A stretch of DNA of 64,000 nt, taken from positions 5,642,001-5,706,000 of the forward strand of contig OY720103.1 in assembly GCA_963082875.1 (NCBI GenBank). The letters run 5' to 3'. This document shows, one piece after another, positions 25,765-37,252 of this stretch. Position 1 is the stretch's first letter; the number at the start of each line of letters is the position of its first letter. The translations under genes and the position numbers were made by a program. The DNA is from Corella eumyota. Lineage: Eukaryota > Chordata > Ascidiacea > Phlebobranchia > Corellidae. The notes under the pieces are model-generated. The model searched no databases and was not told the DNA's origin. It was given only the letters and a program-made list of their open reading frames with translations.

Positions 25765-25838
25765 AATAAATAAATAGCAAAAAGCCTGAAGCAAACTCTT
25801 ATCACTGTATACGCAATGCAATTGCAACTTTGAATAAA
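25765..25838 (+). terminator. candidate polyadenylation signals of PPAT
   Basis: AATAAA occurs at 25765-25770 and again at 25833-25838, 220-300 bp past the PPAT stop. The second is only 56 bp from the stop codon of the convergent SLC25A19 gene, so the two 3' ends probably abut or overlap. Confidence 0.5.
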
Positions 25839-25893
25839 TAAAAGGCACGCTAGCAAAAATATGAACTTTATGAGCAAAAATTTGCACCAAATA

Positions 25894-28429
25894 CTAGATA
25901 ACAGAACTCAGTAACGCCGAGTAAAACTCGTATGTTAAAAATATTAAACCAGAGGTCATTCCAGCTTTAAGCATGGCCGGGGAATAACCCTTGTACAGTC
26001 CTTTGAATCCTTCATGTTTGTAGACGGCGGACATACAGTGTCGGAAGCCGTGGTACTCGACTACTTTGCTTATGGATCCCTGAAAACCTTGCACCTAAAA
26101 GTTATTAAAATTTACTTAAAATGTTACTGTTATGTTTTTTTCGTTTATATTTATCCCTAATGTGGAAGGCCGACTTAATGGCCAAAACATAGGGTAACAT
26201 TTGTTATCCTGACCTATTCCCAAGTTGCTCTTTGCAGTTTTGATATTATTGATAATATTGCATAATACTTAATCTGTCGTTTGGTTTGGGGCCTTGAAAG
26301 AATTTGACTATTTATAGTGCCTTACTCAAGAGTACGTGGTTGCACTGTGAATCGCACCAATAATCTCATGCTGTTTAAAAATTGTTATGGTAAAATGTTT
26401 TATAACTAATATAAACAGAAAAATTATCTGAAAATGCTTTTTAATGCTATTACTTTAATAAACAATAAAATCACCTGCAATCTCTTTTTTATGACATCTA
26501 GTGGATAGATTGCAGTTTTACTAACGACACCAGTACAAGCACCACATAAAAAATTACCCATATCACCTACAAAAATATTTTTATTATTTTTTGTTGGTTG
26601 CCCAAGGTATGCTAAGTTAGCTACTTGCCATCTTTAAATTTTAAGATTTTCCAACATTCTTTAAATACATAATAAAACATAAACTGAAGACCGGTGTACA
26701 GTGAAATTTGGGAAGCAGAGGGAGTAACTCCTCTATAAAAACCATGCACCCCTTCTTGTTTGTATATCATTGTTATAGCACCTTTCATACTTGTATAAAC
26801 CTGTTTTGAAAAATTACTTTAAAAGATGACAATAATACAGTTTAACAAAATATTTAATTATTAGTTGAAAGAACAAATCAGAGCATAATACCAAAACTCA
26901 TTTTACTTAAAATTCCATTTTACCAACAATGAGGCACATTCTAATAACCCCTTTTCACCCAAACTATACTCTTAAAATGCCATAAAATTTTCTATGAAAT
27001 TTAGAAATTTGGTAAACTTTTTTAAGGTTTCAGTAACATTAGGTAAACATTAAAGGTTTTAGTAACATCAGGTAAACACATATCATAGTAAATATTAAAG
27101 GTTTTAGTAACATTAGGTAAACACATATCATAGTAAACATTAAAGGTTTTAGTAGCATTAGGTAAACACATATTATAGTAAACATTAACTGTAAAAATAC
27201 AAAAAGCCCTTAAACAAATTTAAATTAGTTGCATTACTAAACTGTTTTATTTATTTTAAAGAGCCTATAAATTTGGACATATATACATCGAAATATGTTT
27301 TGTCCACTATGCTCTATTTAATATAGATGCTAAATTAAACATTCAGGGGCCTACGTGATAGGCAAACACACATATTTAAAATACAGCAAAATGGATTTTA
27401 TAGCTAAAAAAACTTTAAAATTATTAACCTTTGGCTCTTTTTGAGCTGCAAATCTTGTTCGTAGGACATCGACAGGATGAGATAAAGCAGTTGCACACAA
27501 ACCAGCAAGACTGCCGCATACTAAGTTTGTTGCCGATTTTACTGCATAGTCTTTATTAGTGTAGGGATATATCTTGTGAGCTTTTGTCGTTAAAAATTGA
27601 AAGAGGAAAAACTGAAAAAAATGCATCTTTTTTTAATTTATTTATCCATGATTTTTAGGGGGCAACATCACATACTAAACATAAAGTAACATTAGTTACC
27701 GCAACCCAGTCACTGGTTAAGTCTGGCAGTTTGAAAGATTTTAGAGTCTAATGCTCAAAATTAGAATGCTATTGTATTTTGGGGATCGGTGGGATAAATC
27801 TTCCTTACAGAAACTACAGCTTTAAAGCAGTGGTGACTGTTTTAACTGTTTTTTGTGTTAACTTTTACCTGACAGCCCCCGTATATCATTGACAAACACT
27901 GAGCAGGTATATGTCCCTTCCAAAATGCCTGGACGCCTTCCTCTTTCCAAATTACACCAACCGCTTGAAAAATCCCTTTGTATTTTAGTTGTGCATAGGT
28001 TGTTTCTGGTTGTAGCTGTTAAATAATCCATAAGGTTTTTTTTCTTTTTTGTATATTTTTATTTGCAATGCAGTAAGGATTAAACATATGCCTCATGATT
28101 TAAAACCAAGTGTTTTTACCACCATACCACAGGCTACCACATGAATTACACGAGACAAGGAACCTTGATAACACCTTTTTCTTGTACATTTATTTTAATG
28201 AATTAAACTCTTTTAATTTAATTTATTGGGTTATTAAAAAAACGTATTTTTCCTAAATCAATATTAATATAAAAAGTGTCTTAAATCAATATAAAATCAT
28301 AAATACCTGAAATCGAATTTTGAGAACATCAACTGGAGATATTAACACCCTTGTGTTTATTCCACCTAGAACTCCACTCACCATCGAGTTAGTCAGCGTA
28401 ATTGATTTATCCGCGTCATAGCCGACCAT
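25894..28429 (-). CDS. SLC25A19: mitochondrial thiamine pyrophosphate carrier
   Basis: Inner mitochondrial membrane carrier that imports thiamine pyrophosphate for matrix dehydrogenases. Six exons: 28429-28307, 28015-27869, 27611-27430 region ending at 27429, 26800-26629, 26566-26475 and 26094-25894, together 305 residues, the usual size for the family. The start MVGYDADKS resembles human SLC25A19 (MVGYDPK). All three mitochondrial-carrier signatures are present, one per repeat: [29 protein letters not shown] and [28 protein letters not shown] is particular to this member and separates it from other SLC25 proteins. Intron 4 appears to be GC-AG (G|GCAAGT at 26628); the others are GT-AG. A good splice acceptor 54 bp before the ATG (exon would start at 28483) suggests a 5' UTR intron or spliced-leader site. 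Confidence 0.95.
26150..26380 (-). mobile_element. tRNA-derived SINE, family 1
   Basis: Copy within intron 5 of SLC25A19 with the tail motif ACATAGGGTAACATTTGTTA and a weakly preserved tRNA head. Confidence 0.65.
27024..27192 (+). repeat. 45 bp tandem repeat in SLC25A19 intron 3
   Basis: Units starting at 27054, 27099 and 27144 (AGGTTTTAGTAACATTAGGT...) are spaced exactly 45 bp, with a shortened unit from 27024. Confidence 0.85.
27640..27845 (-). mobile_element. tRNA-derived SINE, family 1 (diverged)
   Basis: Copy within intron 2 of SLC25A19. Tail and central blocks are recognisable and the B box is degraded. Confidence 0.55.
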
Positions 28430-28483
28430 TTCAAGTGCAAAGACTACTTAAAATTTATTTTAACTATTGCTAGATTGCACATT

Positions 28484-29885
28484 CTGAAAAACTAAATAAC
28501 TGAATTATTGTGTATTTAATACATGCTGTATTTTTCATTATTGAAAATCACTGGCATTGTCTCATGCTACTACACAAGGTAATGGGTTTGATTCCCACTC
28601 CTGTGATGTTGCACTAGTTGCCCTTAAATGAGATGCTTTAGCATCCCTGGTCCCCTTTAAGAATTTGATTTACTACATAAGATCCTGAGTTCAATTCCCA
28701 CTGCTTCCATTTTGTCAGTTTGTAGTTGTACAATGCTATAATTTTAAAATACAATGCTATAATTTTAAAAATAAATAAATAGAAAATTACCTTAAAAATT
28801 ACTTAAAAAAATTGTTAATTAAACTTTCTAATAATTAAACAATAACCAACAGACTAACTCAACTCTCAGCGCGGTTTTTATATCGGCACAGTTTTACTAA
28901 ATACCTATTGCCTATATTAAACTATAACCCACTATTTGTTTGTGCCATATGCTTTTACAATATTTTCCAATTTCTATCGAGAACCATAAAAAAATGCAAC
29001 CAATCATTCCATTTTATTTTTCGACTGCCACTGTCAGATCAACTACCACCGTCTGTTTCAACTATTCCCGAATTAAAGCTATCACTTCCCAAAGCTTATA
29101 GGCCGCCAGTTATATTACTATAGCGTAACAGGTTTTATATTTTCATTAAGAACGGGTGTGTAGGGAGGCGTGTTTAGAGCTTATGTAAACGCCGGGAAAC
29201 AGCAAATGTTATGGCAGCGGTATGGTTATAACGCAAAACCTTACTGCCTGTAATCCTATACCATGATAAATATACAACACCACTGCAAAAAATATTAATG
29301 TTAAAAACCACTAAAAATATCTCGAAATCCCTCGAAAAGAGTTTAAAACTGATTTAAAACGATTTGGAACCACTGCAATAACAAATACAAGATAGCTCTT
29401 GTGCATCACCTTGCGATCCCAAAATTTACAATTAAAACTGAAGTTTTCTACTCGCCTGTACATTTCTGTTTCTAAAATACTAAATTTTACACCAAGTCCA
29501 TATCACCTGTTAGTGGCCGAGCAATAGACCATATATATATAATATTAAAACAGACAAAGGCAACTTTAAAGTGAGCTATTAATTCCGTCTAAATAAATAT
29601 AACAACAATTTAAATGACTAGGTGCGTCAAACAAATTTACAATATAATTAATTTTTATTTTTACGCCTGAGTCACGCAAAACCTGCACTTGTGGTTAATA
29701 TAGAAATGGGAATTTTGGTGATTCATTTTACCATACACTTTCAGAAATCATCTTATACTTTTATCTGCCTGCAGGCGATAGAATAAAATGTCTAGTATAT
29801 AAAAGTTCTTATCCTTGAGAACTTATACTTGCAAAAAACAGTATTAGTGCAAAGTTGCATAAAGCAAAAATACTGGTAAAATTAA
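28484..29885. other. divergent intergenic region, SLC25A19 and TSR gene
   Basis: Head-to-head spacer of 1.4 kb. It contains plus-strand SINE fragments near 28560-28720 (two B-box-like segments) and a minus-strand fragment of the second SINE family at 29150-29235. A TATA-like element lies near 29796. I find no exon. Confidence 0.65.
29795..29804 (+). promoter_or_regulatory. TATA-like element upstream of the TSR gene
   Basis: The string GTATATAAAAG sits about 85 bp before the predicted ATG at 29886. That is a reasonable distance for a core promoter with a short 5' UTR. Only motif and position support it. Confidence 0.4.
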
Positions 29886-32800
29886 ATGAAGACCATAGGA
29901 TTTTTATTATATATCGTTTTAGTCACAACTATTATTTCTGAAACTAAAGGTAGGTAAAAACGTATGATTAATTGTTGTGTAACAATATGTATCTGTTTTT
30001 GATATAGTGCTTAAAGCCACATGTGTTATATTTTTAGTTATAAGTCTATTTTTATGCCATCAAGTCGTCCGTTCTATAGCAAAAATATAAAACTGTTTAT
30101 ACTCTTAGCATGTCATTATATAAGAAGACGTAGAAGTAGTAGAAAAAAGAGGCAGACTATAGAACAAGACAACGAAGAATTTGAACTTGATTCTTCAATA
30201 TGGCGCCTTTATTTTGCTGAATGCATGGCCAGCATGGTAAGCTGTCCATGCTAGCCTTTGCTATTTCAATAACAGTCCATAGATCGCATGCTTAGTTTAA
30301 CTTTGCTAGAAGCTTTATTAGCCTGGTTTATGAATGCGGAAAAGAGCGGAATTTTTTATACCCCACCCTAATCTTCCCTTGCAAATTCTGCCCTTTTTCG
30401 CATTCATGTAACCGGTGGACGACGCTAATAGAGCTCCCTTTGCTGTACGTTGGTTGCTTAATTTTAAATTTTTATGTTGTTGATAAAAAGATTGGAGACG
30501 CGCGGTTCGATTGGGCCACAAATGTGGACTATACGGTTCTGGATTCGCTTTGGTATTTGGAAACAGACCAAGTGTCCTGCAGGTAGTTTTCATGTTTTAT
30601 TTGAATAAATATATTAATGCCAAGGCTTCAAGAAAATTCAATTACTTTTTTGTATTATCTTGTTTTAAATATATACTACTAGATAAACGCCTAGGAGCCG
30701 CTGCCAATAAATTGAACGAACGTGTATAAATTATTATTTATTGATGTAATGCCAAAAATAGCGAAGTGTGAAAACAAGTCCGGTAGTGTGACAAACCGGT
30801 GATGGCATCAAACAACGTGCTAAAAGGTTTTCAGTTTGAGCCCCACCAATGTTATACTATTTGCTTTTAAGCCCAGCGTTAACAAATAGCTCAAAAATGT
30901 TACATTACGACCCCATTTTTCGACAAAAATATTTAAAAGATGAAAAAAAGGGGGCAATCTGCTTAAAAATCTTGCCATAGCCCTGATTTAACATATTGTA
31001 TTTTTCAGCCAATCAGTTAACGAAGACACAGGAGAATGCTGGAAATTTTTCCTTAGTAGTTTTATTGACCCTGTCTCTCCTTTTTTGTCAATAGGGCATA
31101 CTTGCATCGACTCATTTGTGAACAGTACTTCTATGGACCCACCAGAATGTAAGTACTATGGCGCTATGGACTACTTCGACCAGCGAATTACTGGGCATAT
31201 TTTTGGGTAAGGTAATGTATAAAACAGGGTTTGGGTTAACTTTTCAAGGGCTAATAGGGGTTTAAAATATATTACTATGCAAAATAATAACAGATTTTAT
31301 GACAAAAAAAGCACTTAAAAATTTATCTTAAAGAAATCTTGTATTTTTCAGTTTCATTTCAAGTAATTCAAGCAAGGAAGAAGCGCCAAGCACCTAATCC
31401 AACCACAAGGGTGCCCGACGAAACACGAAGAAGGTATACGGACTGTATACAAGAAAGCACAGATGAAGATGATGAGTTCGAGGAAGAAGAGGAAGAAGAA
31501 GAAGAGGAAGAAGATGATGATGATGATGATGTTTACAGTCGGCCTCCAAAGAGACGACGAAGGCCTAGGGTTAATTTATTGGCCAACTTTATAGAAGAAC
31601 ATACTATACTAAAGTAAGTTCGGTTCGGTTAAGGACGAGTTTACGACCTAGGCATTCAATACCATTTGTTACCCAACCAAGCTTCTGGTTGACTTTGACA
31701 GTTTGGAACATTATTGATCATAATTGCCGGAACCGCCCATTAATATCCAGCGTGGCATGAGTTTTTACCGTTTTTAGTACAACTTAAGGGTGCTTTGGTA
31801 CTGGAAATCAAACCCAGGATCTCGTGAAGTGAAGCCATGCCACTAGATCCCGCTCGCAATACTTTTTGATTATTTTTTCACAATTTTTTTTATATAACCC
31901 TTATCTAATAAGTAGGTACATAACATACCCACAATTTTTTTTATCGAAGTACCGAGGTTTGTGACCCGCCAATGAAGTCTAGGCCAATGAGAAGACCGCG
32001 ATGGCAGTTTAGGTTCGAAGCGTTGACCCGACCTGATTCAAGGCTAAGGGGGAACATAGGACGGTGCAATTTACGTTTTTTCCCTCCAGGTGGCTTGGTT
32101 TTGTAATTACTAATGTGTGCTAGTATAGCTCTAACAATAGAAAACAAGGAGTTCTGTCCCTATTTTTTGTTTATTCTTTATCATCGATTTACTCACACTT
32201 ATTGCTTATTGAACCATGAGCAGTTTAGGATATTATTGAATTTAATTGCTCCAAATTTAATCTGCCATATTGTTATTGACTTAGCAAAGGTTTGTACCGT
32301 TTATAACGTCTTACTCATAGGCACTTTAGGATGAAAGTAGTAAGAATCGAACCCAGGGCCTCATGTAATAAAGCCAGGTGCTCTAACGACTACTCAACGC
32401 CGCCGATTTTAACCTACCATTTACAAATAAATTTTTTTTATGTTTTAAAACTGTCTATTAAGTTTAAATGTTGTTCAATTATGCCCGCAGATAATTTCTG
32501 GAGCAACTGGAGTCAGTTCTCGAGGTGTTCGGTCTCGTGCGGGGTCGGGATCCGGGTCCGAAGAAGAACCTGCAGATCGGGACCGGAAAGAGGGGCCGAA
32601 CTGAGTGAAAGCGAATGTGAGGGGGACTCAATAGAACGAAAGGAATGTGAAAGAGAATGTGGTATGTATAATTACAAATTTACAGACACCAAACTAAGCA
32701 ATATTAAAGTTTAGTGGAGAATTTGTTTACTGTGCAATTTAAAGGGCTTCACGATAAAAAAATACCGCCGTTTGTGGTACGCGGGTTAATATACAGAACA

Positions 32801-34170
32801 GACCTAAGTAACGTTAATAAGATATTCAGGGTACTGATATCGACACAGTTTAAATATTGTAATTTTAAAATCCTATTGTCTGTGCAGTTCCCCTTTATTC
32901 TCTTTCAAAATCTAATTTTTGTGCAGTACCCCTTTAACCTTCTCAAAATCCTATTTTTTTCTCTATGCCTCTTTTACGTATTGCGGAAGCTAAGTTGTCA
33001 CTCTAATATTTCCAGGTAACGTTTGGTCAAACTGGCAAGTAGTTGACAGATGTTCAACCACATGCGGCGGTGGAACGCTATCAAGAAGAAGGCACTGCTT
33101 GTTAGGCTCCGACACAAGTGTACAACTACACAGATCCCTATGCAAGGGTTTAGGCCACGATACCGTAGCGTGTAATACACACCGATGCCCAATACGTAGG
33201 TGTTGTTGTTAACTTAATAACTTAACCAGCGACGTGGCTATACTAGCTCAAGGCACTGGGCATCATTCGTTTCCGTCATACGTTATAAACAAGCAGAAAA
33301 TTTATTATAGGAAGGCCGATTTCACGATCCAAACATAGAGTAACACTCGTTGGCAGTTAGGATATTATTAATTAAAATTGCCTGATAAATAAGCTTCCGA
33401 TTAACTGATGGCTCAGAAGAAGTTCATACTGTTCATAGCACTATACCGAAGAGCGCTTCAGCATGTGGGCAGTGGGATTCGAACTCAGAACCTCATGTAG
33501 TGAAGCAAAGTGTTCTGACCACGCTGCCGGTCAATTTAAACCTGCACAAGCTTGAAAAGTGACATTTTTCACGTTAAAGATCAGATGTTGACTATCTTAT
33601 ACCAAGGATCAATTAATAAACACTAAAAAACGTTGTATTTAATTTTCTCCTGATGCAGCTGACTATTGGTCAACATGGATATCATGGTCTAGCTGCACGG
33701 AAACATGCGGAACCGACGGAACCCAAACTCGCCAGAGAACTTGCCTATCAAGTTTAAACCCCTTATCGGAAGGCTCAAACTGCAAGGGCCATTCGAACGA
33801 AAAGAAGAAGTGCGATCCGGAACCCTCGCCTTGCTACGGATTTTGGGGGTCCTGGCTGTCGTGGGGCCAATGCCAGGAAACGTGCACAAGGACCAGACGG
33901 CGCATATGCTCGATAAGAGGTAAATGCATCGACGACGCGGCCCAGAGAGGTGAATGCACCGGTGGTTCATGTAGGGAGCATTGTGAAAATTGCGAGGAAA
34001 ATTCCACTCCTTCTGCGGTTTGGGGAAGGTGGTCACATTTTGGTAGATGTGCTAGCAACGGACAAACGAGAATTAGAAGGTGTTTTCAGTTGTCGCCTGT
34101 ATCGCAAGTACGCGTTTCGGTGTGTTCGGCCATCTACGGAAATAAAGGATCAGAAACGAGACCCTGTTAA
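29886..34170 (+). CDS. secreted multi-thrombospondin-repeat protein with unrecognised N-terminal region
   Basis: Predicted extracellular protein of 562 residues in nine exons: 29886-29949, 30109-30236, 30491-30582, 31009-31148, 31352-31613, 31950-32089, 32491-32661, 33016-33195, 33659-34170. Exon 1 is a signal peptide ([19 protein letters not shown]). A first furin-like site RKKR is at 33-36. Residues about 37-149 are unrecognised, with several cysteines ([25 protein letters not shown]). A second site RKKRQ is at 150-154, then a Glu/Asp run at about 179-201 and basic RRRRPR. C-terminally come five TSR-like domains from residue 276: [60 protein letters not shown] and a degenerate [10 protein letters not shown]. 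The exons encoding the TSRs start in phase 1. The TSR half is secure. In the N-terminal half, exons 3 and 6 rest on phase and openness, and the acceptor of exon 3 is weak. Confidence 0.8.
30778..30910 (+). mobile_element. SINE family 2 copy
   Basis: Head CCGGTAGTGTGACAAACCGG followed by GTTTGAGCCCCACC. It lies in intron 3 of the TSR gene. Confidence 0.65.
31625..31850 (-). mobile_element. tRNA-derived SINE, family 1
   Basis: Minus-strand copy in intron 5 of the TSR gene, ending in a readable B box (GAAATCAAACCCAGGATCTC). Moderately diverged. Confidence 0.7.
32195..32402 (-). mobile_element. tRNA-derived SINE, family 1
   Basis: Minus-strand copy in intron 6 of the TSR gene with B box GAATCGAACCCAGGGCCTC. 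It makes a spurious open frame running into the first TSR exon. Confidence 0.7.
33305..33535 (-). mobile_element. tRNA-derived SINE, family 1
   Basis: Minus-strand copy in intron 8 of the TSR gene. B box GGGATTCGAACTCAGAACC is intact. It is the third copy of the family within this one gene. Confidence 0.75.
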
Positions 34171-35153
34171 GGTAGTTTTTTAATCATATCACTTTGGGGT
34201 AATAGTTTCCTATATCTTTATTGGAAAAGAGTTTGCTGTTGTGGTGTGTTTAAAGCTGTTGGTAAACGCCGGACTTAATAGCAAACGGTGTGGCACTGGT
34301 TCGACTTCAACCCGAAACCGTTCAGCCAGTAGACCGATGACATATTGACTGGTACACAAAATAAAACATAAGCCTTCAAGTAAATGTAACGCAACCTTAA
34401 AAATATAACGTAGAGATAACCCCTTTTTCTTTAAAACGTATATTTTTAATTTTTTTACTGAAAACGTTCGAAAAAGTTAAGGTTTAAGCCTTACTGTTTG
34501 CCTTTGAACCAGTTGTTAAAAAGGGTTAAACACATCACAACTGCACACCCTTTTCTTTAAAGAATTATATATATTTATCACCTTAAAATGATTTAAACAC
34601 AGATTGCAAGTGACAAAAATTCGAAAAACAGCACTAATTATATTTGAGACTTTTTTCAAAGGCTCTTAGTTGTAAGAAGATAGAAAACTACTTTTACAAC
34701 AAACTCTGCTTTGAACAAGAGATTGATTGCTTTACAAACAAAAAATTGAGCTGTAATGTTTATATATATTTCTGTAAAAATAAACAAAAAAATCATTTAA
34801 AATGTTATTATTAGTTTACTACATGAAAAATATTGCATATTATTACTTGACTTACCTAAAACCGACAATATTACATTTTTATTGACCTTAGCTTACTCTA
34901 ACTCCTTTTCCCCCTTGGATTTAAAAAAAAATATTGACCTGGATTTTAGTTAAATATTGTTTTCAAATTTTGGTTTTCGGTCAAATGGGCGAATACCTAA
35001 ATTTACAGTTAAATTGTATGTTAGATTACCATAAATTTTGTGACACAGTGACATCAATTTTAAGACTAAATCATACTTAAAAATTTAAAAAATAAACCTA
35101 ATAGAAAAATATTAAACATTAGTTTTAAAAAAAAATCCAACAAAAATATTTCG
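34171..35153. other. intergenic, convergent TSR gene and C2H2 gene
   Basis: Contains a minus-strand copy of the second SINE family (34195-34330), a plus-strand fragment of it (34485-34600), and half of a fold-back element (34890-34990). AATAAA near 34358 may end the TSR transcript. No gene seen. Confidence 0.6.
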
Positions 35154-36441
35154 TTAACTTTTAAACGGATGCATTTGCACGTGGCGTCTTAAATTACTCG
35201 TATTACCAAACCCCTTGTCGCAGACCGGGCATTTAAATGGCTTTACTCCGGTATGCGTTTGTTCGTGCTGTATAAGGTGGCTGTTGCGTTTAAACCGTTT
35301 ATCGCAGTACCCGCACTCAAACGGCTTCTCGCCGGTATGTAAGGGCATATGCTGCTGGAGGTAGTTAGCGCGCGTGAAAGCCTTGTCGCAGAATGTACAT
35401 TTGAACGGCTTTTTCTGCGAGTGCGTTCGCTCGTGCTTAAGTAAATCACTTGCAAGTCTCATGGCGATGCCGCAGTGCTGACAAGAGTGCGGTTTTTTTT
35501 CAGTGTGCCTGTTTAAATGGGTAGTAAGCAATGGTTTTGAGGTAAATTTTTCACCGCAGACAGTGCAGTCAAACGTCTTTGCTTCCTCGTGTATAGTACG
35601 TATATGTCGCTTCAAGTTGCTAGGATAAGTGAACGATTTTTTGCAAGTTTCGCAAATGTGCTTTTTGGTTTTCGAAGGAGGTGTACACCATAGCGAAGGA
35701 TGGACGTCGGGTTTTGTCACGTGATAGACCTCTACGTTAAAAGTGTCCTCCAGCACTTCTTCCTCTTCTTTTTCTTCATTTGGATGTTGCTCTATAAAAT
35801 CGATACCAGAATTTTTTTATATTTTTGAAAGTCTGAAAACATTAATTTTGCGTTGTAAAATTGTATTTATTTTGTCTCGGAGGTACTAAGTTCGATTCCG
35901 AGCCAAAATGTATCGGGTTCAAGCCACGGCAATGCGACACTATTCACCCCAGGGCCAAGCGTTTACGAATAGCACAACCACGTCTATTCCTAATGAATAT
36001 ATGAAACCTTAAGATGATACAAAAAACAACTGGCGAACTGTCAAAAACATTTAACTTAAAATAAAGAAAAAAATTTAAAAATAACTTTCCAAACCTTCAG
36101 TAAGGTCGTTCTTGTGTTTTTCGTGATTGTTTTTCGTGACAATTATCTGTTTATTTAAAATAGAAAGATTATCTGCATCTGTTACATCCTCTAATATTTC
36201 ATTTTCCTGTAAAACAAATCAAAAATTTGTCATATACAAAAAACCTACAGTTGCAAAAAAACTTATTAACTTAACAAAATGGCCATTCAAATAAACTTAC
36301 AAAAATTAGGTTTTAAAATACCTGATGTACCAAATCACATTCAAAATCCGTGGAGACTTTAGTGAAAGGATTGTTCAAAGCATTCAAGACAGCCACAAAG
36401 TCTTCGTTAGATTGAAGCTTTAAGGAGATGGTTGAAGCCAT
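35154..36441 (-). CDS. C2H2 zinc-finger protein, six fingers
   Basis: Probable DNA-binding nuclear protein of 289 residues. Exons are 36441-36322 (40 codons from MASTISLKLQSNEDF), 36206-36095 and 35791-35154, with consistent phases. The N-terminal 110 residues are acidic and lack a known domain (EEKEEEEVLED). Six C2H2 fingers then run to the C-terminus: CETCKKSF, CTVCGEKF, CQHCGIAM, CTFCDKAF, CGYCDKRF, CPVCDKGF. Linkers TGEKPFE and TGVKPFK between the later fingers indicate specific DNA binding. The third finger has AMR in place of the usual Phe position and may be weak. Finger number alone does not give orthology, so no gene symbol is assigned. An acceptor-like ATATAG lies about 30 bp before the ATG. 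The gene follows the PRDM gene on the same strand with an 811 bp gap. Confidence 0.92.
35875..36040 (+). mobile_element. SINE family 2 copy
   Basis: B-box-like GGGTTCAAGCCACGGC and the CTATTCACCCCAGGGCCAAGC block, in intron 2 of the six-finger gene, on the opposite strand to it. Confidence 0.6.
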
Positions 36442-37252
36442 TTTAAATCATTTTAATTCACTTTCTATATGATAATAAACCCTATTTCTGTATTGGAATA
36501 TAACATGGGCAGTTAATACGATGAGAAATAATTATTGTTATATTACCGAAAACAAATTTACTGAATAGACATCTGACCGAAAACGCCATTTTACCGACAT
36601 TAAGACATTTTATATTAATCCCAGCTTACCCAAACCATTTTAAAAAAATGCCCTTTAATTTCTGAAAATAAATGTTGACCCAAATTTTAGAAAAATGACG
36701 TTTTTGAAATTTCGGTTTTCGGTAAAACGTCCATTCGGTTAAATAGTTTTCGGTTTTATAGTCAATAAGAATAGCGAATAAACAAACCTATGTACATAAA
36801 AAAAATGAAAAAGAAAAAACACGATTATAAAAAAAGAGAAAAAAATAATCACACTACTACAGCACTACATTGTATCATGATAAAAAAAATTATAAAGACA
36901 ATATTTATAGGTAATTAATACACCAAAAAAGACGTGACTACAAAAAAAAATTTGTGATAAGCCAGTACCGTCAATTTTCTTTGTAAATTTATCTTTTTTA
37001 TATCGATTAATCCAAAAAATTATTACTTGCTAGATTTTTTTAACCCGGCTAAGTCTTCACCCCCTTACCGATTTTAAACAATAATTTTTGTCTAACAATC
37101 GGAATCGAACCTGTAATATTCCACTTCAAATTACCCAGTGTCTTAGCTAAAGCGAAAATTTTAGCGATTCAAACGCTAACTTCTTATTTTCTTATTTTCC
37201 CACCTCTGACCACAGAAAAGTTTTAATAAAACACAAATCTAATACCCGAGAT
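36442..37252. other. spacer between two zinc-finger genes
   Basis: Holds one fold-back MITE-like copy (36540-36765) and a minus-strand tRNA-like SINE fragment around 37085-37150 whose B-box-like stretch is readable. No exon seen. PRDM 3' UTR and zinc-finger promoter sequence should both be here. Confidence 0.6.
36540..36765. mobile_element. fold-back MITE-like element, ACCGAAAA family
   Basis: Same inverted architecture as the copy at 7385: ACCGAAAACGCCATTTTACC on the left and GGTTTTCGGTAAAACG on the right. Confidence 0.75.

Noticed and set aside
25584-25877. Hydrophobic 97-residue minus-strand frame between PPAT and SLC25A19
   Set aside because: It is AT-rich 3' UTR sequence just downstream of the SLC25A19 stop, with no splice links or conservation signs.
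31149-31206. Longer version of TSR exon 4
   Set aside because: Reading on to the GTAAGG donor at about 31206 leads to a stop in the next exon in the phase required; the strong GTAAGT at 31149 keeps frame.
32331-32714. A separate small TSR gene starting at 32331
   Set aside because: The upstream part of that frame is a reverse SINE; the real exon starts at the CAG acceptor before 32491 and fits the phase of the preceding exon.
33689-34183. Overlapping frames on both strands of the last TSR exon
   Set aside because: They are shadows of the frame that carries the regular W and C pattern of the TSRs.
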